A stretch of DNA of 64,000 nucleotides from an alpha proteobacterium SCGC AAA536-K22 (GTDB taxonomy: Bacteria; Pseudomonadota; Alphaproteobacteria; Puniceispirillales; Marisalimonadaceae). Under the pieces are notes generated by a model. That model saw nothing but the letters and a program-made list of their open reading frames with translations, was not told the origin of the DNA and did not search any database. Shown here piece by piece: positions 32,172-40,907 of the stretch. Made by a program: the position numbers and the translations under genes. The stretch lies in the NCBI GenBank assembly GCA_000421325.1, contig ATWQ01000001.1, forward strand, positions 62,001-126,000, in the 5' to 3' direction. How positions within the stretch are numbered: position 1 is the first letter of the stretch; each line of letters begins with the position of its first letter.

Positions 32172-35100
32172 ATGGCTTCCTTATTTGAGATTGGTAAAAC
32201 AGGGGTACAAGCTTACAGACAAGCATTATCTGTAACAGGCCAGAATATTGCTAATATAAATACTGAAGGATATAATAAAAGAAGTGCAGATATAAATGAA
32301 GTTGCTGGTGTATCTGGAGGCCCAACTAATGTTTCTGACAGCTCTGGGTTAGGAGTTAGAGTTACAAATGTAAGACGTTCTTTTGACGCTTATTTATCTG
32401 ATAAAACAAGGTCGTCTCAATCTGATTATGAAATGTTAAACGACTTTGTTTCAAAGTTAAGTGATTTAGAAAATATGTTATTGCCTTCTGGCAGTGATTT
32501 AGGGGTTTTCATAGGAAGGTTTTTTGATTCACTTCAGGAAATTGCGAGCAATCCAGATAGTGTTTCAGCTAGGACCATAGCCTTAGAGTCAGGCAAAGCC
32601 CTAGCTTCTTCTTTTAATAGTTATGATGATCAACTTAAAAATTTTAAATCTGGAGCACTACGTCAAATTGATGTAAAAAATACTGAAGTAAATTTATATA
32701 TAAATCAACTTGTACAAGTTAATAAGTTAATCGCCACAAGTGGATCAAAAGATGCATCAAATGACGTTTTAGATGCAAGAGATAAGTTATTAAAAGATTT
32801 ATCAAAGCTTATGAATTTTACAGTGGATTATTCTGATACGGGAGAAGCTATAGTTAGACTTGGAGACTCTGGAAATGGAGCATATCTAGTCAACAGAAAT
32901 AAAGGTGCAATAGTGTCATCCGCTTCAGATGGAAAAAACGTTTCACTAGTTGTTAATAATAATGGAGTAAAGACAACAGGTATATTTTCGTCAGGTATAC
33001 TAAGTGGAATATCACAATTTTATAGCTTAGTTGACTCAGTTAGTAGCGAAATCAGTAGTCTTGCAGAACAATTTTCCAATGAGATTAACAACGTACAGAC
33101 ATCTGGAATTGACTTAAATGGTAACTTGGGAAAGTCAATGTTTTCAGTTAATTCCATGGCGCCAAAAGCTAATTCTAATAATATAGGAACCTTAAACTTT
33201 AATATGATAGAAGGTAATCCAAGCAAGATAGCCCAAGAAAAAATTTTAGTAAGTTATTCTCAAGCAAACAATAATTGGCAAATAAGAAATTCAAATGGTC
33301 TTTCATTTGCTTATGGAAACAAAATTAATTTTGATGGATACCAGGTTGAAGTTTTAGGACAGCCAAAGAATGGAGATGGATTTGAAATTTCTCCTACATT
33401 GACAAAAGCTGGTGCAATGAAGTTTAATTTAAAAAGTGCTGAAGATTTTGCAGCAGCATCTCAGAATTTAGTTTCAAACAATTCGTCTAATGTCGGTAAT
33501 GTTGACCTAAATGTTATTGGCTCAGTTGTTCCCCCAAAAATAAATTTTCCAGAAAAAGTTGAAGATGTCTTTACTTCTAGTAGCAATCCTTTGGTTGCTA
33601 CTACTTTTCTAAAAGATGGTCCGGTAACAACAATTCCATCGTCAACTAAATCAATTAACTTAAGCTCATTAGGAAATCAGTCCTCTGGTACATTTACAAT
33701 TTCAGATGCCGACATTAAAGGTTTTTCCTCTTTTAATATCAAATTAGATAATACCAATGAAATTACTATTAACTCTGCATCCACTGATCCAGGAGACGGT
33801 ATAAAATCAGTAAAAGAATTTGCTGATCTATTAAATTCCGGCTTGATGTTAGACGGTAAAAGTCAACATGATTTTAAAAATTATGGCTTATTTGCCTCAG
33901 GTTCTAATGGATACCTTACAATAGCATCATCTGTATCAGATATTTCAAGTTCATCTATTTTATCAAAAGGTAATTCCTACACTCCTACAATATCAAATAT
34001 TACTGCTGCGTCGTCATTAGCAAGCAATATTCAGGTTTTTACAAGAGATGGAAGGCATGTGTCTGGAACATCATTAAATACAGCTGAAATAGCTTCGTTA
34101 ATTAAATCAGATAATGGTTTTTTAGAGTCGGCTGAATACAGAAATGATTATTTAAACAACAATTATAGAGGTATCAATTTATCTCGAAAAACTGTCAGTG
34201 GAGATTTTGTTAGAAACTTTGGCTCTAATATAAGTTATAATGAACAAGCAACAGACATGGATGGATTATTAACCTCAAAGACTGTTACTACGGGGTCTAT
34301 TTCTTTAGACGGTCTTAGAAAATATTCTAAAGAGTTAAATTCAAATATTTCAATTGCATGCGAAAAAGACGAGTCTGGTAGATCGTTCACTATTGCAGGT
34401 TATGATTTAGATGGACTTTATCAAACAGAAACTATTACAGGCGGAAATGCAACTACAGTAACTGGTTCTAAAATTTTTAGAAAAGTTTCTAATGTAAGTA
34501 TTGATGGAAATTCTGCTGGGAAAATAACTATTGGGACAGAAGCTGTCAGTAGTACACTAAAAATAACTAATGATGATAATGTAGTTAAAACTACAAACAT
34601 CCCCGTAGGTTCAAGTGCATATTATTTAGCTAATAAACTTAAAACTGAGTTAGCCGGTTCAGGTGTAAATTTGTCAGCTAGCACTAGTGTAATGTTAGGA
34701 CCATTAGATGAAGGTGTGAGTGGTGCATTTACTTTTGACTTAAAGGGTAAAAATACAGATTCAGTTTCCATAAATACAAGTGTGTCTGCGACAGATTTGT
34801 CTCTGCTTGCCAAAAGTATTAACGAGTACAGTTCTCAAACAGGTTTGACAGCAAATGTGACAGGTGATTTTAAAAGAATTATTATAACTTCAGAAGATGG
34901 TCACAACATCAACTTTAATAATGTTACTGCTCCTTCAGATTTTTATTTAGAAACTATAGGTCAGGATTTTACTAATTTAAATATTCAAACAAACCCAAAA
35001 TTATTGATAGATGTTAGTAATTCAAAAAAATCATCAGCAAATATTAAAGGGGAGATAAAATTTGTATCTAGTGAAAATTTTACTGTTCAAACTGATTCAG

Positions 35101-38100
35101 GTGTAGTTAGGTCATCTGTAGCAGATTCACTAAAAAATGGATATATAGATGTTCAAAGAAGTAAGACTGGTGAAATTGTTACAATTACCCCAGAAGTATT
35201 TAACAATCTTGATAATAGCTTAGGTTCGCCAGATGGTAAAAAAGCTACTGTTGGTTTATCCAAATATGGATTAGATATAAATCAAAAATATTACAAGTTG
35301 TACATTAGGGACGGTAATAGTTTATTTGAAAGCGCAAACCCAGGCGTAGCAGGAACTTTGTCTCTTGATGGAAAATTAAAAGATGCAAATAATTTAAATG
35401 CTATTGTAAGTATCTATTCTACTGCCAGTGAAACAGGTAACACATTTACAGTTACAGGAACTAATTTAGCTGGAACAATCATTACAGAAGCTATTACAGG
35501 AGGTTCGACTGGTGAAAGAGTTTATGGCTCTACTGTTTTTCAAACCATAACATCCATAACAACTTCAGCCACAGCAAGTGGTAATATTAAAATAGGTACT
35601 TATGGATATAATGCCATAAATGACGACGATAGTTTAGTAGAATGGACTTCTTTTTCATCAGGATCAATTTCAATGGATGGCGTGTTATCCACAGCGGATT
35701 ATCTTGGAGCTAAAATTAAAATTAAAAGTCAACAAGATACAACCGGCACAAGTTTTGTTGTCGCTGGTTTGGGTTTAAATAATGAGGTTATAACAGAGAC
35801 TATAACTGGATCTAATGGGGGTATAGTAACCACATCAAATATTTTTAAAACGGTGACGTCGATAAATTCTTCAGGGACTAGCAATGGTAACATCCGAATA
35901 GGTACCGAAGCAGCAGATGGAGATTGGAATACTACCATAGATGCAAACGCATTAAATATTGATACTCAAAAAGATATATCTTCGGCGCTTTTAAGCTCAC
36001 TTAGATCAGAAACCCCAACTTCTCAGTTAAAAGGTATTGTCCTAAATTCTCTACCAAGCGAAGGTCAGTCTGTTGATTTGAGTTTTGAAGGACAGGTTTA
36101 TTCACTGAAAATGGTTTTAGGTGAATTATTTGTTGAAGGACCAGAAGAAAACAGAATTAAAGCACGATTTAATGGTACATCAGAAAATATATCAAATTTA
36201 ATTGCCACCTCCCAAACTGGAACTGCAGCTACATCTCTAATTATTAATGGTTTAAATTCTGTGGCGGCAGATTCTAATGGGCTTGTCGAGCTCATGAATC
36301 CATCAGGGGCAGGTGTGATTTCTAGAGATGGGGCACTGAAAGATAGCACATCTTTAAATTCTAGAATAACAATTAAAAATCGTGATAACGATGATAATAC
36401 TGCTTTTAAATACACTATTACTGGTACTGATCAAGACGGTAATGTAATAACTGATGTAATTACTGGTGTTAATGGTGACAATGCAGTTAATACAGGAACT
36501 AAAGTTTTTAAAACAGTTACTGAAGTGAAAGTTGATGGTGACTCAGGCGAAATTGAAGTTGGAACCATACCTGCATTTGCTTCATCCTCAGGAACAAGAG
36601 TTTCAATAACTTCAACAGGAAATGAAAGTGAAAACACTTTCACTATTGTAGGGACAGATACTGATGGACTAAGTAAAACTGAAACTATAGCTGGACCTAC
36701 TTCAGGTAAAACTGTTTCATCGTTAGGTTTGTTCAAAACAATTACATCAATTACTCCAACCTCTAATACGGTTGGCAATGTTGAAATAGGAACATCGCCA
36801 GGATATGAACTAATAGCAACAGCTGAAGGAACCATTGAAGGAGCTCAATTTAAAATAGTACCAACAACAACAAATGTTAATAATTCTCAATCTTTTGGTT
36901 TAAAAACAGCAACTACAACAGTGCTAGGAAACTTTGTTGCACAACCACTAGCCAATTCAGAAGGTGTTAATAGGCACGCTTTAGGAATTGAGGTGACTGA
37001 GAATGACGTAGTGTCGAATTATTCAATTAAATTTAATAATAGTAATATTCCTGTTTTTTATGATAGCACAGGTACAGTAGTTAGTGCGTCTCCGCCGACT
37101 GGTATAACCCTCTCCTGGAGTGAATCGTCTGGCACAACTGACGATGATTCAATCTATAACTCTAATATGTCTGCAGGAGTTGCTATTATTACAAGTGGTA
37201 TCTTGTCTACTACTGACGATGACAGCCTTTTTACAAGTAAATCAGCAACAGCAGGAGACTTGGTCTTAGATGGACCTCTTGAAAGTTCTAAGGCTTTAAA
37301 TGGAAAAGTAACGATATTTTGCAATGGAAATGAGACAAGTAACTCTTTTGTTGTAAGCGGTTATGATCTTTCGGGTGTTTACAAAACTGATACAATTTCG
37401 GGGGTAAATAATACAATAGCCACAGGGAGCATTTCCTTCAGTGAGATTATATCTATTTCGGCTGCAAGTAGTACTGCAAGCACAATTAAAGTCGGAACAC
37501 AGGCTACTCAAGTTACAATGGACCCTCAAGTTATTACAATTACACCGGCTGGCTCTGATGTAGGAGAAAAATATACAATTACTGGTTTAGATCAGTTTGG
37601 TAAAAGTCAAACTGAAGTTATAACAGCTCAAGCAGCTGGAACTAAAGTTATAGGTGAAAAAGTTTTCACACAGATCACATCAATCGTTCCAGCAAGCGCA
37701 TCTGCCTCGACAGTAAAAGTAGGAACTCAAAAAGTTGGTCGATTATCAATAAGTCATACTATTGATAAGCTTGACTTTAAAGTTGACGGTAACCCCCGTG
37801 CTAATAATATTTTTGGCTTTAAAACTGAAAATATTAGAGCTGTTGTAGATAATGATGGTCTTAAAGTATCGTCATTTTCAGGTGTTCCAGTAAAGGTTGA
37901 TATTCCAAGCAACTCTATACAAAACTCAGTTGCAGAAAAAATAAGTTTAGATAATTTGCCGCCAGAAGATTTAATAACTATTGTAGTGGGTACTGGAGCA
38001 AGAAAAATAAGTGCAGAATTCGATCATTATGCTGAAAATGACAACGTGGAGACAGCTTCAATACCAGAGTTGACTATTAAAGTTGACGCTACAAACAATA

Positions 38101-38573
38101 ATAAGGTTGAGATTTTTGATAAGAAATCAGGTCATTCAATTGCGTCAAGAATTTTAGATGTTAATAGGGTATTTGATGTAAATAATACTAAATTTCAATT
38201 CTCTGAAGCTACTGTTGTCAACAACAGTTTTGAGTTTTCAAGTAATAAAGATGGTTTTGGAGACAATAGAAATATTATAAATCTTTTAAATCTTCAAGGA
38301 TCAGATAAATCAGGAGGAAATAAAGGTAATTTCCAAGAAATATTTAATACTACAGTTGCCAAGGTTGGTTCAAACGTTCAAGCAAGTCAGTTATCACTAG
38401 ATTCAGCATCAAGTACTTTAGATGCTGCAGAGGCAAGTCAAAGTGAGTTTGCGGGTGTTAACTTGGATGAAGAGGCCGCTCATCTGCTCGAGTTTCAACA
38501 AGCATACCAAGCTTCGGCACGAATTTTGCAGACTGCTAAAGAAATGTTTCAATCTTTAATAGAGGTTGTATAA
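32172..38573 (+). CDS. flgK: Giant hook-associated protein FlgK (2133 residues)
   Basis: The hook-filament junction protein, three to four times the usual 500-700 residues. N-terminal: YRQALSVTGQNIANINTEGY with NKRSADI; the D1 helices run to about residue 330. The C-terminal DEEAAHLLEFQQAYQASARI with LQTAKEMFQSLIEVV is canonical. Residues about 700-1860 hold around seven copies of a module with the signature GTDxxG, TETITG, FKTVTSI and a final IGT. Another shared unit (FDLKGKNTDSVSIN onward) lies near residue 850. The single frame is intact over 6.4 kb. It probably shares the flgG transcript. Confidence 0.93.
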   Translation: MASLFEIGKTGVQAYRQALSVTGQNIANINTEGYNKRSADINEVAGVSGGPTNVSDSSGLGVRVTNVRRSFDAYLSDKTRSSQSDYEMLNDFVSKLSDLENMLLPSGSDLGVFIGRFFDSLQEIASNPDSVSARTIALESGKALASSFNSYDDQLKNFKSGALRQIDVKNTEVNLYINQLVQVNKLIATSGSKDASNDVLDARDKLLKDLSKLMNFTVDYSDTGEAIVRLGDSGNGAYLVNRNKGAIVSSASDGKNVSLVVNNNGVKTTGIFSSGILSGISQFYSLVDSVSSEISSLAEQFSNEINNVQTSGIDLNGNLGKSMFSVNSMAPKANSNNIGTLNFNMIEGNPSKIAQEKILVSYSQANNNWQIRNSNGLSFAYGNKINFDGYQVEVLGQPKNGDGFEISPTLTKAGAMKFNLKSAEDFAAASQNLVSNNSSNVGNVDLNVIGSVVPPKINFPEKVEDVFTSSSNPLVATTFLKDGPVTTIPSSTKSINLSSLGNQSSGTFTISDADIKGFSSFNIKLDNTNEITINSASTDPGDGIKSVKEFADLLNSGLMLDGKSQHDFKNYGLFASGSNGYLTIASSVSDISSSSILSKGNSYTPTISNITAASSLASNIQVFTRDGRHVSGTSLNTAEIASLIKSDNGFLESAEYRNDYLNNNYRGINLSRKTVSGDFVRNFGSNISYNEQATDMDGLLTSKTVTTGSISLDGLRKYSKELNSNISIACEKDESGRSFTIAGYDLDGLYQTETITGGNATTVTGSKIFRKVSNVSIDGNSAGKITIGTEAVSSTLKITNDDNVVKTTNIPVGSSAYYLANKLKTELAGSGVNLSASTSVMLGPLDEGVSGAFTFDLKGKNTDSVSINTSVSATDLSLLAKSINEYSSQTGLTANVTGDFKRIIITSEDGHNINFNNVTAPSDFYLETIGQDFTNLNIQTNPKLLIDVSNSKKSSANIKGEIKFVSSENFTVQTDSGVVRSSVADSLKNGYIDVQRSKTGEIVTITPEVFNNLDNSLGSPDGKKATVGLSKYGLDINQKYYKLYIRDGNSLFESANPGVAGTLSLDGKLKDANNLNAIVSIYSTASETGNTFTVTGTNLAGTIITEAITGGSTGERVYGSTVFQTITSITTSATASGNIKIGTYGYNAINDDDSLVEWTSFSSGSISMDGVLSTADYLGAKIKIKSQQDTTGTSFVVAGLGLNNEVITETITGSNGGIVTTSNIFKTVTSINSSGTSNGNIRIGTEAADGDWNTTIDANALNIDTQKDISSALLSSLRSETPTSQLKGIVLNSLPSEGQSVDLSFEGQVYSLKMVLGELFVEGPEENRIKARFNGTSENISNLIATSQTGTAATSLIINGLNSVAADSNGLVELMNPSGAGVISRDGALKDSTSLNSRITIKNRDNDDNTAFKYTITGTDQDGNVITDVITGVNGDNAVNTGTKVFKTVTEVKVDGDSGEIEVGTIPAFASSSGTRVSITSTGNESENTFTIVGTDTDGLSKTETIAGPTSGKTVSSLGLFKTITSITPTSNTVGNVEIGTSPGYELIATAEGTIEGAQFKIVPTTTNVNNSQSFGLKTATTTVLGNFVAQPLANSEGVNRHALGIEVTENDVVSNYSIKFNNSNIPVFYDSTGTVVSASPPTGITLSWSESSGTTDDDSIYNSNMSAGVAIITSGILSTTDDDSLFTSKSATAGDLVLDGPLESSKALNGKVTIFCNGNETSNSFVVSGYDLSGVYKTDTISGVNNTIATGSISFSEIISISAASSTASTIKVGTQATQVTMDPQVITITPAGSDVGEKYTITGLDQFGKSQTEVITAQAAGTKVIGEKVFTQITSIVPASASASTVKVGTQKVGRLSISHTIDKLDFKVDGNPRANNIFGFKTENIRAVVDNDGLKVSSFSGVPVKVDIPSNSIQNSVAEKISLDNLPPEDLITIVVGTGARKISAEFDHYAENDNVETASIPELTIKVDATNNNKVEIFDKKSGHSIASRILDVNRVFDVNNTKFQFSEATVVNNSFEFSSNKDGFGDNRNIINLLNLQGSDKSGGNKGNFQEIFNTTVAKVGSNVQASQLSLDSASSTLDAAEASQSEFAGVNLDEEAAHLLEFQQAYQASARILQTAKEMFQSLIEVV
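34275..34550 (+). repeat. FlgK decoration module copy A
   Basis: Encodes GSISLDGLRKYSKELN, SGRSFTIAGYDLDGLYQTET, ITGG, GSKIFRKVSNVSIDG and KITIGTEA. First copy of the module family shared with FliD and two flagellins. Confidence 0.75.
35350..35920 (+). repeat. FlgK decoration modules B and C
   Basis: B encodes TLSLDGKLKDANNLN, TGNTFTVTGTNLAGTIITEA, FQTITSIT and IKIGT. C follows almost at once with SISMDGVLSTADYLGAKI, SFVVAGLGLNNEVITETITG, FKTVTSIN and IRIGTEA. Confidence 0.75.
36308..36810 (+). repeat. FlgK decoration modules D and E
   Basis: D encodes VISRDGALKDSTSLNSRI, YTITGTDQDGNVITDVITG, KVFKTVTEV and EVGT. E follows within a few codons: NTFTIVGTDTDGLSKTETIA, LFKTITSITPTSN and VEIGT. 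Confidence 0.75.
37245..37740 (+). repeat. FlgK decoration modules F and G
   Basis: F encodes DLVLDGPLESSKALNGKV, SFVVSGYDLSGVYKTDTISG and IKVGTQA; its FKTVTSI position is degenerate (FSEIISISA). G encodes KYTITGLDQFGKSQTEVITA, KVFTQITSIVPASAS and VKVGTQ. Confidence 0.75.
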
Positions 38574-38593
38574 AATTTAAAGTGGTTAACTAA

Positions 38594-39874
38594 ATGCAAA
38601 TAAGTTCAAAATTATTTAATCAACAACAATTAAAACAGTTTTCATCTACAACTGAAGAACTTCAGGATCTTCAAAATAAAATCGCCACAGGTGAAAATAT
38701 TTTAAGAGCATCAGATGATCCTGTTGGTTCAGTTGAATTATCAGGTTTGAATGTTGTAAAAAAACAAATTGAACAATATGAAAGAAATGTTAACTCCGCT
38801 AATGATAGATTAACGCTGTTGGATAAAAACTTAGAAAATTTATCAAATATCATGGTAAGAGCTCAAGAATTATTAATACAGGCTTCCAGTGACGTTTTAG
38901 GCGCGTCAGACAGAGAGTCTATAGCTCTTGAAATAGACGAGATGAAAGAAGAAATATTGAGTGTTGCTAATGCTCAAGACAGTAATGGAAGTTATTTATT
39001 TAGTGGTTATAAAACTAGCATAATTCCATTTGTTAAAGATATCGCAGGCAGTATAAATTATAAAGGCGACAGGGGTATAGCTTCTTTATCAATATCTGAA
39101 TCACGCGTCATGGAAACCACGCTTGATGGAGGCACATTATTTCAAGCAGTTAAGGGACCCACAGGAGAAAATGTATCTGTATTTCAGATGTTAGAAGATA
39201 TTAGTTATTCTATTAGAACTGCATCAGGCGGAGTGAACTCTGTCAAAGCAACTGGAGTGGCTGAGCTCACCTTTGAAAACAAAAATCCTGGAACTTGGTC
39301 TTTTGATCTTACAGGTAACTTAGGAACAGCAACAATTACAACTGAAATCACAGGTGAAGATCCTTCTGAATTTGTGAAACAAATAAATTTAAGTTCTACC
39401 GGTGTTACTGCAACTATTAATGACGATGGAAAGACAATAAAACTATCTGACTCGGTTAATGGGCCTATGGAGATAAAAAACTTATCCGTATACGGTATTA
39501 ATTCAGCCCAAAAAAATCCTTCATCATTTTTTCAAGTCCAACCAATAGACGGATCAGGAAATAGTATAGGTACTATGCAAAAATTATTTGATAATAATCA
39601 ACTACCTTCAAAACAATTAGATAATGTAGCCTCAACACAAGTTCACATATCTAACAATAGGGGGGAAATTGGTGCTCGAACAAATTCTCTTACAAGGCAA
39701 ACAGAACTACTAGCAAATAGAAGATTAGGTGTTGAAAAGGACGTTAGTGATTTAAAAGATGCCGATTTAGCTGCTTTAGTTACTAATCTTCAAAGTATGT
39801 TAACATCTATGCAAGCAAGTCAACAATCTTTCGTTAAAATTTCACAATTAAACTTATTTGATTATTTAAGATAA
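38594..39874 (+). CDS. flgL: Hook-associated protein FlgL
   Basis: A 426-residue protein, somewhat larger than typical (300-400). The N-terminal flagellin-like helices include LQDLQNKIATGENILRASDD and the C-terminal LAALVTNLQSMLTSMQASQQ. An inserted beta unit at about residues 215-300 (WSFDLTGNLGTATITTEITG) resembles a unit also found in FlgK and flagellin 2. It does not carry the FKTVTSI module. It ends the axial operon and is convergent with the next gene. Confidence 0.9.
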   Translation: MQISSKLFNQQQLKQFSSTTEELQDLQNKIATGENILRASDDPVGSVELSGLNVVKKQIEQYERNVNSANDRLTLLDKNLENLSNIMVRAQELLIQASSDVLGASDRESIALEIDEMKEEILSVANAQDSNGSYLFSGYKTSIIPFVKDIAGSINYKGDRGIASLSISESRVMETTLDGGTLFQAVKGPTGENVSVFQMLEDISYSIRTASGGVNSVKATGVAELTFENKNPGTWSFDLTGNLGTATITTEITGEDPSEFVKQINLSSTGVTATINDDGKTIKLSDSVNGPMEIKNLSVYGINSAQKNPSSFFQVQPIDGSGNSIGTMQKLFDNNQLPSKQLDNVASTQVHISNNRGEIGARTNSLTRQTELLANRRLGVEKDVSDLKDADLAALVTNLQSMLTSMQASQQSFVKISQLNLFDYLR

Positions 39875-39882
39875 TTTAACTA

Positions 39883-40365
39883 TTAGAATAATTCAGTCTC
39901 TTCGTTAAACACTTCACCAATCCAGTCGATATCTTCAACATCAGTTATTAACCACCCTGGGGTGGCTTTAGGTAAAGCTTCATTTCTAATACTAAATACG
40001 GTAGCTTTAAAAATTTTGAAACATTTATCTGAACTATAGTCTTTTATTTTTTCCGGATTAAATGCAGATGAAAACATACCAGATAGCTTTCTTTCACTTC
40101 CGCTAGCTTCAAAATTAACCCTATAATGAATATAATCGTCTATGTAAGTAACAGCCTCTTCACCTGCATTAATATCAGATAAAAATTGAAGAATTTTTTC
40201 AGCTATATCCATAACTTCTTCAAATTTTACTTCATTATATCTTTCTGATATGGCGTTTGAATATTTTCTAGAAACTGCCGCTATAGAATTATTTGTTGAT
40301 AAGAATTCTTTGCTTGTTTGTGCAGCAAATATACCAAAGATCCATTCAGGACAGAATTTTGACAT
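39883..40365 (-). CDS. Hypothetical protein between flgL and fliS
   Basis: A 160-residue, probably cytosolic, mainly helical protein with one Trp-containing N-terminus (CPEWIFGIFAAQ) and an acidic C-terminus (DVEDIDWIGEVFNEETELF). No recognised domain or signal. It lies downstream of a fliS-like gene on the same strand and ends eight bases from the convergent flgL. A secretion-chaperone or assembly role is only inferred from location. Confidence 0.55.
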   Translation of the reverse strand: MSKFCPEWIFGIFAAQTSKEFLSTNNSIAAVSRKYSNAISERYNEVKFEEVMDIAEKILQFLSDINAGEEAVTYIDDYIHYRVNFEASGSERKLSGMFSSAFNPEKIKDYSSDKCFKIFKATVFSIRNEALPKATPGWLITDVEDIDWIGEVFNEETELF

Positions 40366-40440
40366 TTAATCACCTATTAATTTAAAATATCAATTATATA
40401 TAAGATAAATAAACTTTTTATTTAGTAAATCAATAGTATT

Positions 40441-40824
40441 TTATTTAATTTGTTTCCAACCGTCTAAAATTTCATCGATTGGCGGTATTGCGTCATATAC
40501 TAGTTTTGAATTTCTTTTAGTAAATCCCTTCATTATGCCATCTTTACAAAACTCATAGATATTATAAAGATTTTCAGCAATTTCTTTACCGTCTTCAAAG
40601 TTTAAACTAGATTGTAGAATATAAATTGCTGTTAGTGATTTTGAAAAGCTATTTGATTTAATAGATGAAACGACTGGTTCATTATCAATTGAATATGCCA
40701 AAGTCTCCATATTCTTTTTTAAATCTTTTAACACTTCTTCTATTATCTTATGGGGATTTAAACTAGATGTTTTTGCAGATATATCGTCGCTAATATATTT
40801 CTTCATTGACGCACTGTAGTTCAT
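40441..40824 (-). CDS. fliS: FliS-type flagellin chaperone, copy 1
   Basis: Start set at the ATG of MNYSASMKKY (127 residues); the longer frame begins with TTG. The FliS pattern is visible: a Tyr near the N-terminus, LNPHKIIEEVLKDLKKNMET, then the conserved region SFSKSLTAIYILQSSLNFED with GKEIAENLYNIYEFC. FliS binds the C-terminus of flagellin and prevents early polymerisation. A second fliS lies beside the flagellin genes. Two copies may serve different flagellins. Confidence 0.75.
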   Translation of the reverse strand: MNYSASMKKYISDDISAKTSSLNPHKIIEEVLKDLKKNMETLAYSIDNEPVVSSIKSNSFSKSLTAIYILQSSLNFEDGKEIAENLYNIYEFCKDGIMKGFTKRNSKLVYDAIPPIDEILDGWKQIK

Positions 40825-40907
40825 TTTAATACCCAAAATAAAAAAGTTAATTAAATGTCTACATAATACTACGGTGATTTTCTTTTATTGTTTAGGCCTT
40901 ATTAAAA

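Noticed and set aside
34275-37740. Recurrent segments in flgK considered as a CRISPR array or DNA tandem repeat
   Set aside because: The periodicity is at protein level with strong codon divergence and irregular spacing; no conserved DNA repeat with unique spacers.
40837-40907. Minus-strand TAAA-N15-ACCGTAGT before the first fliS as a sigma-28 box
   Set aside because: Only CCG is shared with known boxes and it does not match the GTCGTWAT pattern seen before flgM, fliD and flagellin 3.
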